The notes: generated by a model not told the origin, from the sequence alone. DNA of 64,000 nt from Leclercia sp. AS011 (GCF_037152535.1 NZ_JBBCMA010000005.1:194647-258646); one strand, 5' to 3'. Shown: positions 18,842 through 28,863, counted from the stretch's first letter. Numbers and translations: made by a program.

Positions 18842-19660
18842 ATGCTCGAATTATCCATAGCACTTCCGATCAGGGTTCAGAATGGTGGGTATTTCATCTC
18901 CCGGGGCGTGGGACGACATCCGGCGCGCAGGCTCGATTCCTGGGAGGTGATTTTTGTCGAAAAGGGGACATTAACGATCCAGGAGGAGGGAACCGGTTTC
19001 GAGGTACATGCCGGAGAGAGCCTGCTGCTCTGGCCGCATCGTCGGCATAAGGGCATCGAGGATTTTCCCGCCGATTTACGCTTTTACTGGCTGCATTTTG
19101 AGGTCGACGAGCAGAGTTCGCCTTCCGCCTGGAGCACGTTACTGTCGGTGCAGCAGCACGGAAAAAGCGGCGATCCGCAGGCGATGGTTGCCCTGTTCCG
19201 CCAGTTTCTGACCGAGCAGGAGAAGCTTCAGCGCAGCCCGGCGCTGGAATTTATTCTGCTGCTGATCCTGCAACAGCTCTCCCGGGCGGCCAGTCAGGAA
19301 CTGCCGTCGGATGAGGCGGGAGTGAATCTGGCGTGGAAGGCGCGGCAGCTGATCGGCACCCAGTTTCACCTGCCGCTCTCCACCTCTACGCTTGCCAAAG
19401 AGCTGCACTGCAATGCGGACTATCTGGGGCGGGTGTTCCGGCGGGTCTTCAATCTCACCCTGACCGAGGCGATCCACCGCCAGCGCGTGCGGGCGGCGGA
19501 AAAGCTGCTGCTCAACGATGCTGTCTCGCTGAAAGAGGTGGCGGTGCGGTGCGGGTTTAACGACGCGGGCTACTTCCGGCAGATCTTTCGCAAGCATACG
19601 GGGTTAACGCCCGGCGTATGGAAACGCCGGTATTGCAAAGAGCATATCAACTCCGCCTGA
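18842..19660 (+). CDS. AraC-family transcriptional regulator
   Basis: A 272-residue regulator with an N-terminal cupin ligand domain (WEVIFVEKGTLTIQEEG, HAGESLLLWPHRRHKGIED) and a C-terminal double helix-turn-helix (about 175-265). The second HTH carries the AraC signature VAVRCGFNDAGYFRQIFRKHTGLTPGVWKRR. Its position opposite the GH127-symporter operon makes it the likely local activator, responding to an arabinose-containing sugar. The ATG has only a weak ribosome-binding site, consistent with low expression. No E. coli K-12 counterpart sits at this locus. Confidence 0.87.
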   Translation: MLELSIALPIRVQNGGYFISRGVGRHPARRLDSWEVIFVEKGTLTIQEEGTGFEVHAGESLLLWPHRRHKGIEDFPADLRFYWLHFEVDEQSSPSAWSTLLSVQQHGKSGDPQAMVALFRQFLTEQEKLQRSPALEFILLLILQQLSRAASQELPSDEAGVNLAWKARQLIGTQFHLPLSTSTLAKELHCNADYLGRVFRRVFNLTLTEAIHRQRVRAAEKLLLNDAVSLKEVAVRCGFNDAGYFRQIFRKHTGLTPGVWKRRYCKEHINSA

Positions 19661-19787
19661 GTCCTGGGGCAGATGGCCAGTTTTAACGGCAGGGTGCACA
19701 AATCGGGCCTTTTACCCTGTCTGATCAAGGCGCTCGCCCCGAACACTCTGGCAACCTGATTTTTTTTCAGCAAGGATGGAGCAGGCG

Positions 19788-20258
19788 ATGAACCCCTTTA
19801 TTGTTGCCGACCCGGCGAAATGTATTGGCTGTCGCACCTGCGAAGTGGCCTGCGTGGTGTCGCATCAGGAAGATCAGAATTGTGCGGCGGTGACGGCAAG
19901 CACCTTTACCTCCCGCATTCGGGTGGTAAAAGGCGGGACCTTTACCACGGCGGTCACCTGTCATCAGTGTGAAGACGCGCCCTGCGCCAACGTCTGTCCG
20001 ACGCAGGCTATCCAGCAGCAGTTAGGGGTGTGGCGGGTGGATCAGGCGCGTTGTATCGGCTGTAAAAGCTGTATGGTCGCCTGTCCTTTCGGGGCGATGC
20101 AGGTGACGGGAAGTGCTGAGCAGGTTCAGGCCCTGAAGTGCGATCGCTGCGCGCATCGCGAAGCGGGACCGGCCTGTGTGGCGGCCTGTCCCACTCACGC
20201 GTTAAGCTGCGTCGATCCTGCCCGGTTACGCGCCGAACGGCTGCGATATCTGGCTTAA
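19788..20258 (+). CDS. ysaA: 4Fe-4S ferredoxin-like protein YsaA
   Basis: A 156-residue iron-sulfur protein of the HydN/YsaA type. Four cysteine clusters are visible: CIGCRTCEVAC, CHQCEDAPCANVC, CIGCKSCMVAC and CDRCAHREAGPACVAAC. These suffice for four [4Fe-4S] centres, as in electron-transfer subunits of oxidoreductases. The ATG at 19788 is correctly spaced from GGAG and gives the E. coli YsaA N-terminus; a possible start four codons earlier overlaps that site. The redox partner is unknown and no catalytic subunit is adjacent. It is convergent with avtA, with four bases between stops. Confidence 0.92.
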   Translation: MNPFIVADPAKCIGCRTCEVACVVSHQEDQNCAAVTASTFTSRIRVVKGGTFTTAVTCHQCEDAPCANVCPTQAIQQQLGVWRVDQARCIGCKSCMVACPFGAMQVTGSAEQVQALKCDRCAHREAGPACVAACPTHALSCVDPARLRAERLRYLA

Positions 20259-20262
20259 ATCG

Positions 20263-21519
20263 TTACTGGCCGTTTTCCCGCCACGCAAGCTCAACCTCTT
20301 CGGCCAGGATTTTCACCCCGGCTTCGATTTTTTCCGGGTCCGGCACGTAGTTCATGCGCATGCACTGGTGGGTGTGCGGCCAGGGTTTATCCAGCCCCGG
20401 GAAGAAGTAATCCCCCGGCACCATCAATACCCCGCGCTTTTTAAGACGCTGATACAGCAGCTCGGTGGTGATCGGCAGATCCTTAAACCACAGCCAGAGG
20501 AAAATCGCCCCTTCCGGCTTATGGATCAGGCAGCGATTTTCCGGTAAGTAGCGGCGAATCGTGGCGATCGTCTCTTGTACGCGCTGATAGTAGAAGGGTT
20601 TAATCACCTCATTCGACAGGCGCAGCAGATCGTTGCGTTTAATCATCTCGCACATCATCGCCGGGCCAATCCCGCCCGGAGACAGGCTGATAATGCCGTT
20701 CATATTGGTAATGGCGGTGATGATTTTCTCATTGGCGATGATGATCCCGCAGCGGCTGCCCGGCAGGCCGAGCTTGGAAAGGCTCATGCACAGGACAATG
20801 TTCGGGTTCCACAGCGGACGGGCTTCGCTGAAAATGATGCCCGGGAAGGGCACGCCATAGGCGTTATCAATCACCAGCGGAATGCCGTGCTGGTTTGCCA
20901 GCGCATCCAGCTTCATCAGCTCTTCGTCGGTGATCACGTTCCCGGTCGGGTTGGTGGGCCGCGAGACGCAGATCATTCCGGTCTCTTCGCCAATATGCAG
21001 GTGTTCAAAATCGACGTGATACTTGAACTGGCCTTCCGGCAGCAGCTCGATGTTCGGGCGTGCGGAGACGAAAAGGTCGTCCTCAAGGCCGGAATCGGCG
21101 TAACCGATGTACTCTGGCGTCAGCGGGAAGAGCACCTTTTTGGTGGTGCCGTCGGCACGTCGGCCCGCGAAGAGGTTAAATAAGTAGAAAAACGCGCTCT
21201 GACTGCCGTTAGTCAGTGCAATATTCTGTGGTTCGATCTCCCAGCCGAGGGTGTCGCGCAGCATCTCTGCCAGAGCTGCGAGCAGCTCGGTTTTCCCCTG
21301 CGGGCCGTCATAATTGCACAGCGCATCAGTAGCTTTGCCATTTTCCAGCATGTCCGCGAGGAGCGTCTGAAAATAGGCGTTCATCTCAGGAATTTGTGCC
21401 GGGTTACCCCCGCCGAGCATGATGGTGCCCGGTGTGCGCAGCCCGTCGTTGAGATCCTCCATCAGGCGGGTAATGCCTGAATGGCGGGTGAATTTGTCGC
21501 CGAAAAGTGAAAAAGTCAT
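20263..21519 (-). CDS. avtA: Valine-pyruvate aminotransferase
   Basis: This cytoplasmic PLP enzyme (transaminase C) exchanges amino groups between valine, alanine and their keto acids. It has 418 residues against 417 in E. coli. Fold-type I features are ALTNGSQSAFFYLFN, the PTNPTGNVI loop, VIDNAYGVPFPGI around the PLP-binding aspartate, and the Schiff-base lysine in MSLSKLGLPGSRCG. Neighbours ysaA and malS are as in E. coli. In E. coli alanine and leucine repress it; no such control element is obvious here. Confidence 0.96.
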   Translation of the reverse strand: MTFSLFGDKFTRHSGITRLMEDLNDGLRTPGTIMLGGGNPAQIPEMNAYFQTLLADMLENGKATDALCNYDGPQGKTELLAALAEMLRDTLGWEIEPQNIALTNGSQSAFFYLFNLFAGRRADGTTKKVLFPLTPEYIGYADSGLEDDLFVSARPNIELLPEGQFKYHVDFEHLHIGEETGMICVSRPTNPTGNVITDEELMKLDALANQHGIPLVIDNAYGVPFPGIIFSEARPLWNPNIVLCMSLSKLGLPGSRCGIIIANEKIITAITNMNGIISLSPGGIGPAMMCEMIKRNDLLRLSNEVIKPFYYQRVQETIATIRRYLPENRCLIHKPEGAIFLWLWFKDLPITTELLYQRLKKRGVLMVPGDYFFPGLDKPWPHTHQCMRMNYVPDPEKIEAGVKILAEEVELAWRENGQ

Positions 21520-21657
21520 AGCAGGTGTTCTGTCGGGCTTGTTCTAAGTGTGGCTCACCATAACGCTACAACTGCGCGGGTGCAAATCAGGGTGGAAACG
21601 AAGAAGGGTGGTTTTGTGTTGCCGGTTTGCCATCAGGCAGTAAATTATGCTGCGTTT

Positions 21658-21678
21658 CCCTCTCCGTGCGGGAGAGGG
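21658..21678. repeat. CCCTCTCC hairpin between malS and avtA
   Basis: CCCTCTCC-GTGCG-GGAGAGGG is a perfect 8-bp stem with a 5-base loop, 16 bases beyond the malS stop. It belongs to the same motif family as the hairpins at 2650, 7503 and 57766. A T-tract is lacking, so it is not a canonical terminator. Confidence 0.6.
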
Positions 21679-21694
21679 AGTCTGCACGTCACCT

Positions 21695-23725
21695 TCAGCG
21701 ATTACCCGCCCATACCACCATGACCTTATCGCCCTGATGCTCTCGCACAAAGCCGTAGCCCTGAGGCATCGTCAGCGTGGTCTGCGTCCCTTCGCCCACC
21801 GCCGGATGGCGGGCGCGGAACTGCCCGAGCTGCTGCCAGTGGGCAACCGTTGCCGCCTGCGCGCCGCTGATATCCTGCCAGTTCATGTCCGAACGCGTGC
21901 CCTGTAGCGGGTCGGAGCCCGTCGGGCCGAACGGTCGGGCGGATTCATCGCCGTAAAATATCTGCACGCTACCCGGGGCCAGTAACAGCAGCTCAGCCGC
22001 ACGCTGGTCGCCCTCGCGGAACAGGCGGGTATCGTGAGAGGAGAGGTAGCTCAGGACGTTAAAGCTCTGCAGCTTCTCTGCCATCTGCTGCCAGGTCAGG
22101 TCGATGTCGGCCAGGCAATCCACCGCTTTCGCCGCCTGCTCCTGATAATCAAAATTGATCATCGCATCGAAGCCGTGACGATAGTAATCGCTCTGCATCA
22201 CCCCGTGCCCCCAGGATTCACCGGTCATCCAGAAGGGGGCATCGTCGAGTTTTTTCTCCGGGTTGGCCGCTTTCCAGGCATTCAGGGCCTCACTGGCCTG
22301 ATCTTTTAGCTGCTGCCAGCCCGCCAGCTCCACGTGCTTGGCGGTGTCAACGCGGAAGCCGTCAATCCCGTATTCCCTTACCCACTGGCTCAGCCAGTGC
22401 GTGAGGTAGTCCCGGGGCGTGTAGCCATCGATGGCTTTTGCCCGGGTATCAGGCTTATGGCGATAAAAATTCGGCAGGCCCGAGGGGGTGGTGGTTTCAG
22501 TTTTCAGATCCGGCAGGAAGGCCAGGGACATGGTCAGATCGTCGAAACCGGGGTTGTCGTAATCGCCAATGTCGGTGCGTATCCACTTTTTACCCCACCA
22601 GTTATCCCATGCCGCTTTATCGCTGAAATTGATGTAGTCGTTAAAGCTGTGCCAGCTCTGCCCGGCGGCAGGTTTCCAGTCGGTCCAGCGCTCGCCGAGG
22701 GTTTTCTTCAGCTCATCACCCTGCAGATAGAGCGCGCCGAACTGATACTCCTGCATGTCAGCCAGCGTCGCGTAACCGGTGTGATTCATCACCACGTCAA
22801 ACAGGATGCGGATCCCCCGGCGATGGGCTTCGTCCACTAACTGGCGTAGATCGTCTTCCGTGCCCATATTGGCATCGAGCCGGGTCCAGTCCTGGGTGTA
22901 ATAACCGTGATAGGCGTAATGGGGGAAATCACCCTTGGTACCGCCGCCGACCCAGCCGTGGATCTGCTCCAGCGGCGAGCTGATCCACAGGGCGTTAACG
23001 CCGAGCTGTTGCAGATAGTCCAGTTTGCTGGTGAGTCCTTTCAGGTCGCCACCGTGGAAGGTGCCGATCTCCTGCATGCCATCTTTATGGCGTCCGTAGC
23101 TGTTGTCGTTGGCCGGATCGCCATTCTCAAACCGGTCGGTGAGGACAAAATAGACGGTGGCATTTTGCCAGCTGAACGGGGCGGGTTTGTCCGTCTCGGC
23201 ACGCTCCAGTAACAGCAGGCCGTTACTGCCCGGCGCAGGTTGCAGGGTAATTTTCCCCTGCTGCACGGTGGCGGTCTGTTTGCTGTAAAAATCACGCACC
23301 ACGCTCCCCTCCGGGAAAGTGCTGCTGACGTCGATCGTCAGAGGGGTGCCATCCCATTTCGGGCACTGGCGCACCACGTTGGTCACCGCTTTTTCGCTCT
23401 CGCTGGCAACGGTCAACATCAGAGTGGGCGTGCCGGAGCGGGTATCGATCCTTGCCTGATAGTCGCCGTCGCGGAACAGACGCCACTGCACCGGATCGCC
23501 TTCACACGGCTTAAGTGACATCATCTCATTGAGTTTTATCGCGTTTGTAGGCTGCCAGCACGTCTTGTCAAAATTCACCCTGAGCGGGCGGGTACCCTTC
23601 GTCAGCTTTGCCTGTGCCGTGAAGACTCCCGAGCCTTCAGCGGTAAAGGTCGGAAAACCCGGGGCTGACCAGTCGGCGCTGGCCATGGCAGGCAAGAGGA
23701 GAAGAGCGAGAGCGGAACGTTTCAT
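21695..23725 (-). CDS. malS: Periplasmic alpha-amylase MalS
   Basis: MalS cleaves maltodextrins in the periplasm so that products can enter through the maltose ABC transporter. The 676 residues match E. coli. The signal peptide MKRSALALLLLPAMASA precedes DWSAPGF. The N-terminal beta domain (to about 190) is followed by a GH13 barrel. Its conserved parts are DVVMNHTG, DGFRVDTAKHVE (nucleophile Asp), GESWGHG (acid Glu) and SSHDTR (transition-state Asp). MalT-box-like sequences upstream fit control by MalT. No other mal gene is nearby. Confidence 0.95.
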   Translation of the reverse strand: MKRSALALLLLPAMASADWSAPGFPTFTAEGSGVFTAQAKLTKGTRPLRVNFDKTCWQPTNAIKLNEMMSLKPCEGDPVQWRLFRDGDYQARIDTRSGTPTLMLTVASESEKAVTNVVRQCPKWDGTPLTIDVSSTFPEGSVVRDFYSKQTATVQQGKITLQPAPGSNGLLLLERAETDKPAPFSWQNATVYFVLTDRFENGDPANDNSYGRHKDGMQEIGTFHGGDLKGLTSKLDYLQQLGVNALWISSPLEQIHGWVGGGTKGDFPHYAYHGYYTQDWTRLDANMGTEDDLRQLVDEAHRRGIRILFDVVMNHTGYATLADMQEYQFGALYLQGDELKKTLGERWTDWKPAAGQSWHSFNDYINFSDKAAWDNWWGKKWIRTDIGDYDNPGFDDLTMSLAFLPDLKTETTTPSGLPNFYRHKPDTRAKAIDGYTPRDYLTHWLSQWVREYGIDGFRVDTAKHVELAGWQQLKDQASEALNAWKAANPEKKLDDAPFWMTGESWGHGVMQSDYYRHGFDAMINFDYQEQAAKAVDCLADIDLTWQQMAEKLQSFNVLSYLSSHDTRLFREGDQRAAELLLLAPGSVQIFYGDESARPFGPTGSDPLQGTRSDMNWQDISGAQAATVAHWQQLGQFRARHPAVGEGTQTTLTMPQGYGFVREHQGDKVMVVWAGNR

Positions 23726-23779
23726 ACCGGTTTCCTGTCACAGCATTTTGTTCAGTTTGCCCTCAAGTGTAGAAGGCGA

Positions 23780-23826
23780 CCTCATCCCCTGGCGCTATCG
23801 CGCAGGGAGGAGCGCTGAGGATGAGT
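23780..23826. promoter_or_regulatory. Candidate MalT boxes upstream of malS
   Basis: On the minus strand 23780-23789 reads GGGGATGAGG, a perfect MalT box (consensus GGGGA[T/G]GAGG). On the plus strand AGGGAGGAGC (23804-23813) and GAGGATGAGT (23817-23826) each match 8 of 10 positions. A mixed-orientation cluster is typical of MalT promoters. The assignment to malS rests on its place 55-100 bp upstream of that start. The rest of the gap to bax shows nothing else to me. Confidence 0.6.
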
Positions 23827-24038
23827 GATCTCACGCTAAAAGAGCGGTTTAACTGCGATATTGAGCACATTTTGGTGAAAATGATGCTTAAGCGAGCGAT
23901 TTTCAGATGACAGGGTTTCGGATTTAGACTATTTCTTTGGATGCTCTTCTCGTCTATTTTTGCTAGGATCTGAGATTCACTTCTCATTTTACGAAAAAAA
24001 TAAGGTGTTGGAATGTTTCTATCCGACCAGGAGACCTA

Positions 24039-24863
24039 ATGATATCGACTCCCATCCGACGATATGGGGCCGCGATACTCATGTTACTCACCATGGCATT
24101 TTCGGGTGAGGTGCTTGCGAAGACGCACACGGACACAACGAGTAAAAAGGCCCACGTCATAAAGACGACAAGTAGTAAGGTTAGCAGTAAACAAGAGTAT
24201 TCTCGCAATAGTGCAAAGAGTAGTTCACTTCCTGATTTGCGAAAATACCCTTCCGGGACACCAAGGAAAAAAGCGTTTCTCCGGACGGTAATGCCTTACA
24301 TTACAAGTCAAAATGCCGCGATTACGGCGGATCGTAACTGGCTTATTTCCAAGCAGTACGACAGCCGCTGGTCGCCGTCCGAGCGTGCGCGCCTGAAAGA
24401 GATTGCCAAAAGCTACAAAGTGAGCTGGAACGGGAACACACGTCGTGTGCCCTGGAACACTTTGCTTGAGCGTGTGGATATTATCCCAGGCAGCATGGTC
24501 GCAACGATGGCTGCAGCCGAAAGTGGCTGGGGTACCTCAAAGCTTGCGCGCAGCAATAACAACCTCTTCGGCATGAAATGCTCGAAAGGTCGTTGTAACA
24601 ATGCACCGGGCAAAGTAAAAGGCTACTCACAGTTTGAATCGGTAAAAGATTCCGTGAATGCGTATGTTGTGAATCTGAACACGCACCCGGCGTATAAATC
24701 CTTCCGTAAGTCGCGCGCGCAGTTGCGTAAAGCAGACCAGGAAGTGACGGCCAGCACGATGATTCATAAGCTGAAAGGTTATTCAACTCAGGGTCAACGC
24801 TATAACAACTATCTGTTTGCGATGTACCAGGATAACCAGCGTTTAATCGCTGCACATATGTAA
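24039..24863 (+). CDS. bax: Bax protein, glucosaminidase-domain
   Basis: A 274-residue exported protein matching E. coli Bax in length and sequence. A signal-like hydrophobic segment (about 12-27, AAILMLLTMAFSGEVLA) precedes a Ser/Lys-rich linker. The C-terminal domain is glucosaminidase/lysozyme-like, with MVATMAAAESGWGTSKLARSNNNLFGMKC containing the likely catalytic Glu. It probably cleaves peptidoglycan glycan strands, although E. coli Bax has no well-defined phenotype. A clear AGGAG precedes the ATG. It is convergent with xylR across a shared terminator. Confidence 0.92.
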   Translation: MISTPIRRYGAAILMLLTMAFSGEVLAKTHTDTTSKKAHVIKTTSSKVSSKQEYSRNSAKSSSLPDLRKYPSGTPRKKAFLRTVMPYITSQNAAITADRNWLISKQYDSRWSPSERARLKEIAKSYKVSWNGNTRRVPWNTLLERVDIIPGSMVATMAAAESGWGTSKLARSNNNLFGMKCSKGRCNNAPGKVKGYSQFESVKDSVNAYVVNLNTHPAYKSFRKSRAQLRKADQEVTASTMIHKLKGYSTQGQRYNNYLFAMYQDNQRLIAAHM

Positions 24864-24867
24864 TATT

Positions 24868-24897
24868 AAAAAAGCCTTCCCTGTGGAAGGCTTTTTT
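24868..24897. terminator. Bidirectional terminator between bax and xylR
   Basis: AAAAAAGCCTTCC, a short CTGT loop and GGAAGGCTTTTTT form a stem with A-tract and T-tract on its two sides. It can stop transcription from both convergent genes. Confidence 0.9.
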
Positions 24898-24899
24898 AT

Positions 24900-26078
24900 T
24901 TACACCAGCACTTCACTGTAGCGATCGCGATACTCTTTCGGTGTGGTGTCATACTCTTTTTTAAATACCGAATAGAAATACTGAAGCGACGGATAACCGC
25001 ACATCTGCGAAATCTCGTGAATGGAAAGCGAGGTCGAAATTAACAGGCTGCGGGCTTTCTCCAGCTTCTCGGCATGAATAACCGCATGGATCGTCTCGCC
25101 CACCTCTTCTTTAAAACGCTTCTCCAGATTTGAACGCGAAATCCCAACCGCATCCAGCACCTGATCGACTTTAATGCCTTTACAGGCATGGTTACGAATG
25201 TAGTGCATCGCCTGAATCACCGCCGGATCGTTCAGCGAGCGGTAATCGGTTGAGCGCCGCTCCACAACGCGCACCGGCGGCACCAGCAGGCGCTGCAGGG
25301 GCAGGTTTTCGTTATCCAGCAAACGGTGCAGTAGCTTGGCTGCCTGATAGCCCATCTGACGCGTGCCCTGCGCCACGGAGGAGAGTGCCACCCGTGAGAG
25401 GTAGCGCGTCAGCTCCTCGTTATCGATACCAATAACGCACAGCTTCTCCGGCACCGGAATGTGCAGATGCTCGCACACCTGCAGCACGTGCCGGGCGCGG
25501 GCATCGGTGACGGCAATTATTCCTGTCTGTGGCGGCAGGGTTTGCAGCCAGTCGGCGAGACGATTCTGCGCGTGCTGCCAGTTCTCAGGTGCGGTTTCCA
25601 GCCCCTGATAGACCACACCGCGATACTTCTCCTTCGCCACCAGCTGACAGAACGCATGCTCTCGTTCCGCCGCCCAGCCTTTGCCGCTGGACACGGGCAG
25701 GCCATAAAAGGCGAAGCGCTGCACCCCCTTCTCCTTCAGATGGAGAAAGGCGCTCTCCACCAGGGCGTGGTTGTCGGTTGCGATATAGTGAACGGGAGGG
25801 TAGTTTTCCGGCTTGTGGTAGGAGCCGCCGACGCCGACGATGGGGACGTCGACATCGACCAGCAGCTGCTGGATGACGGCATCGTCAAAATCCGCGATGA
25901 CGCCGTCGCCCAGCCAGTCTTTGATATTATCGATACGCATGCGGAAATCTTCTTCGATGAAGATATCCCACTCGGACTGCGACGCCTGCAAGTATTCACC
26001 CACACCCTCTACAACCTGGCGGTCATAGGCTTTATTGGCATTGAATAACAACGTAATGCGGTGACGCTTCTCAAACAT
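24900..26078 (-). CDS. xylR: Xylose operon regulator XylR
   Basis: XylR activates xylAB and xylFGH when it binds D-xylose. The 392-residue protein has a LacI-like periplasmic-binding-type sensor domain (about 1-275, including GVGGSYHKPENYPPVHYIATDN and CVIGIDNEELTRYLSRVALSSV) followed by two AraC-type helix-turn-helix motifs (about 290-385, ISQMCGYPSLQYFYSVFKKEYDTTPKEYR). It is nearly colinear with E. coli XylR. It follows xylH on the same strand after a 42-bp gap, so it may have its own promoter or read-through. Confidence 0.97.
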   Translation of the reverse strand: MFEKRHRITLLFNANKAYDRQVVEGVGEYLQASQSEWDIFIEEDFRMRIDNIKDWLGDGVIADFDDAVIQQLLVDVDVPIVGVGGSYHKPENYPPVHYIATDNHALVESAFLHLKEKGVQRFAFYGLPVSSGKGWAAEREHAFCQLVAKEKYRGVVYQGLETAPENWQHAQNRLADWLQTLPPQTGIIAVTDARARHVLQVCEHLHIPVPEKLCVIGIDNEELTRYLSRVALSSVAQGTRQMGYQAAKLLHRLLDNENLPLQRLLVPPVRVVERRSTDYRSLNDPAVIQAMHYIRNHACKGIKVDQVLDAVGISRSNLEKRFKEEVGETIHAVIHAEKLEKARSLLISTSLSIHEISQMCGYPSLQYFYSVFKKEYDTTPKEYRDRYSEVLV

Positions 26079-26120
26079 GGCGCTATTTTTCCAGAATCAG
26101 TGACAGACGATAAAGCATCC

Positions 26121-27302
26121 TCAGGCGCGACGTTTGGTCGCGGAATCCATCCAAACCGCCAGCAACAGAATGGCGCCCTTAACGATATATTGCCAGAATG
26201 TCGGGACGTCCATCATACTCATTCCGTTATCCAGCGAGGCCATAATAAAGGCCCCCATCACCGCCCCGGCAACGCTACCTATTCCTCCCGCCAGACTGGT
26301 CCCGCCAATGACGCAGGCGGCGATGGCGTCGAGTTCGGCAATGTTCCCCGCCGACGGCGACCCCGCCCCCAGGCGCGAGCTTAAGATCAGCCCGGCAACG
26401 GCAACCATCAGGCCGTTGATGGCAAAGACTGCCAGCTTGGTGCGCTCAACGTTGATACCGGACAGGCGTGCGGCTTCGAGATTGCCGCCAATGGCATAAA
26501 TACGGCGGCCAAAGGCGGTGCGGGTAGCCATAAACATCCCGGCGAGCAGCAGCAGAACCAGCAGCAGCACCGGCGTCGGCACGCCGCGATAGTCGTTCAG
26601 CAGCCAGATCGCCCCGAGGACAATCACCGCCGTCAGCGCCTGGCGTCCGACAACCGAGGTGGATGGCGTCGTGGCTAATCCCAGGCTCTGACGACGCATT
26701 CTGCTCCGCCACTGCCAGGCCACAAACGCCATCAGGCCAATCGCGCCGAGGCTAAAACCGACCCCGCTGGAGAGATAGCTCTGCCCAATCTGCGACATAG
26801 AGGCGCTGGTGGGGGAGACGGTGGTGCCGTTAGTCACGCCAATCAGAATGCCGCGGAAGGCCAGCATCCCCGCCAGGGTGACAATAAACGACGGTACTTT
26901 GCGGTAGGCAACCCACCAGCCGTTCCAGGTCCCGAGCAGCAAGCCGAGCAGCAGGGTGACCACGATAGTCAGCGGCAGCGGCCAGCCCAGCCAGACGTCG
27001 AAAATGGCCGCCAGGCCGCCGAGCAGGCCCATCATCGAACCCACCGAGAGGTCGATCTCCGCTGAGATAATGACGAACACCATCCCCACCGCCAGAATGC
27101 CGGTAATGGCGGTCTGACGCAGCAGGTTGGAGACGTTACGGGCGCTGAGGTACGAGCCGTCAGTGGTCCAGGTGAAGAACAGCATGATCGCCACAATGGC
27201 CGCGATCATGACAAAAACCTGCAGATTAAGCCCCTTTAACCCTGAAAACAGACCCGGTGCGGGCGCCGTGGCTTTTAACTCAGATGGATTGCTTTTCGAC
27301 AT
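26121..27302 (-). CDS. xylH: D-xylose ABC transporter permease XylH
   Basis: The 393-residue membrane subunit of the high-affinity xylose importer, BPD-type permease of the ribose/xylose class with about ten transmembrane helices. The EAA-like coupling loop toward the ATPase includes the [27 protein letters not shown] block shared with RbsC and AraH. It works as a dimer with XylG and receives xylose from XylF. Its start lies inside the end of xylG with a 23-base overlap, indicating translational coupling. Confidence 0.96.
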   Translation of the reverse strand: MSKSNPSELKATAPAPGLFSGLKGLNLQVFVMIAAIVAIMLFFTWTTDGSYLSARNVSNLLRQTAITGILAVGMVFVIISAEIDLSVGSMMGLLGGLAAIFDVWLGWPLPLTIVVTLLLGLLLGTWNGWWVAYRKVPSFIVTLAGMLAFRGILIGVTNGTTVSPTSASMSQIGQSYLSSGVGFSLGAIGLMAFVAWQWRSRMRRQSLGLATTPSTSVVGRQALTAVIVLGAIWLLNDYRGVPTPVLLLVLLLLAGMFMATRTAFGRRIYAIGGNLEAARLSGINVERTKLAVFAINGLMVAVAGLILSSRLGAGSPSAGNIAELDAIAACVIGGTSLAGGIGSVAGAVMGAFIMASLDNGMSMMDVPTFWQYIVKGAILLLAVWMDSATKRRA

Positions 27303-28821
27303 GGCGTTCGCTCCTTAATGCGGCTTCCATCACCTGTTCCTGCGTCAGGTTCTGGTTGTTCAGGTTGGCTTTCAGTTTTCCTTCATGCATCACCAGCACC
27401 CGGTCGCTCAGACCCAGCACCTCAGGCAGTTCCGAGGAGATCACGATCACCGCGATCCCCTGCTGAACCAGCTGGTTGATCAGCTTGTAGATTTCGTATT
27501 TCGCACCGATATCGATCCCACGGGTGGGTTCATCGAGGATCAGGATGCGCGGGTTGAGCAACAGGCAGCGGGCGAGGATCGCCTTCTGCTGATTACCACC
27601 GCTGAGACGACCAATGGCGAGGTCCGGCGAAGACGTTTTGACCTTCAGCCGTTGCAGGGACTGCAAAATGCAGTGCTGCTCGGCGGCGTCGTCCAGGCTG
27701 CTCAGCTTGCCGCTGAACTGGTCTAAGGCGGCGAGGGTGATGTTTTTACCCACCGCCATCACCGGCACAATGCCATCTTTTTTCCGATCTTCCGGCACCA
27801 TGGCGATGCCGTGGGCGATGGCCTGCTGGCAGTTTTTGATGTCGACCTGCTGCCCGTCAATAAAGATGCTCCCTTCCCAACGCCCGGGCCAGACGCCGAA
27901 CAGGCATTGCACCGCCTCGGTACGCCCGGCACCGACCAGCCCGGCCACGCCAAGGATCTCACCGCGACGCAGGGAGAAGGAGACGTCGTTCACCCGTTTA
28001 ATATGGCGATTGACCGGATGCCAGGCGGTGAGATGCTCCACGCGCAGCACCTCGTCCCCGAGGGTGTGCGGCTCATTCGGGTAGAGCGCAGTCAGTTCGC
28101 GGCCCACCATCATGGTAATGATGTCGTCCTCGCTCATCCCCTGCGCTTCGCGGGTGCCGATATGCTGCCCGTCGCGAATAACGCAGACCGTGTCAGATAT
28201 GGCTTTCACTTCGTTGAGTTTGTGGGAGATATAAATGCAGGCAATACCGTGGTGTTGCAGGTCACGAATGATGTCCAGCAATACCGCGGTTTCCTGTTCC
28301 GTCAGCGAGGCGGTTGGCTCATCGAGGATCAGCAGCCTCACCTGTTTATTGAGTGCTTTGGCGATCTCCACCAGCTGCTGCTGTCCCAGACCTAAATCGC
28401 CCACCCGGGTATCGGGGGAGATCGCCAGACTCACCTGTGCCAGCAGCTTTTCGCAGCGCAGGGTCATGGTGTCGTAATCCAGCACCCCGTGGCGGGTAAT
28501 CTCAGCGCCGAGGAAAATGTTCTCCAGCACCGTGAGATGCTTCACCAGCGCCAGCTCCTGATGGATGATGGCGATGCCTTTGCGCTCGGTGTCGCGGATG
28601 TGCGTGGCCTGCAGGGTTTCGCCGGCAAACACAATTTCGCCCTCATAGCTGCCGTGGGGATAAATGCCGCACAGCACCTTCATCAGGGTGGATTTGCCCG
28701 AACCGTTTTCGCCGCACAGCGAGACGATCTCGCCGGGATTTAAGCGCAGGCTGACGTTATCCACGGCCTTCACCGCGCCAAACGCCTTAGTGATACTTTT
28801 CATTTCAAGGAGATAAGACAT
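27280..28821 (-). CDS. xylG: D-xylose ABC transporter ATPase XylG
   Basis: A 513-residue tandem ATPase energising xylose import. The first nucleotide-binding domain has Walker [13 protein letters not shown] and Walker [12 protein letters not shown]. The second has a degenerate P-loop (GLVGAGRTE, no GKS/T lysine) but retains [17 protein letters not shown] and [12 protein letters not shown]. This asymmetry is normal for the RbsA/XylG/AraG class. The 71-bp gap from xylF contains a GC-rich hairpin. Confidence 0.96.
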   Translation of the reverse strand: MSYLLEMKSITKAFGAVKAVDNVSLRLNPGEIVSLCGENGSGKSTLMKVLCGIYPHGSYEGEIVFAGETLQATHIRDTERKGIAIIHQELALVKHLTVLENIFLGAEITRHGVLDYDTMTLRCEKLLAQVSLAISPDTRVGDLGLGQQQLVEIAKALNKQVRLLILDEPTASLTEQETAVLLDIIRDLQHHGIACIYISHKLNEVKAISDTVCVIRDGQHIGTREAQGMSEDDIITMMVGRELTALYPNEPHTLGDEVLRVEHLTAWHPVNRHIKRVNDVSFSLRRGEILGVAGLVGAGRTEAVQCLFGVWPGRWEGSIFIDGQQVDIKNCQQAIAHGIAMVPEDRKKDGIVPVMAVGKNITLAALDQFSGKLSSLDDAAEQHCILQSLQRLKVKTSSPDLAIGRLSGGNQQKAILARCLLLNPRILILDEPTRGIDIGAKYEIYKLINQLVQQGIAVIVISSELPEVLGLSDRVLVMHEGKLKANLNNQNLTQEQVMEAALRSERHVEKQSI

Positions 28822-28863
28822 AACTGCCCCACATGACCCGAAGGAAAACAGTACACGTCGATG

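Noticed and set aside
27280..28821. Possible defect in the second ATP site of XylG (no GKS/T lysine)
   Set aside because: A degenerate second P-loop is normal in RbsA/AraG/XylG-type tandem ATPases, so it is not a sign of decay.
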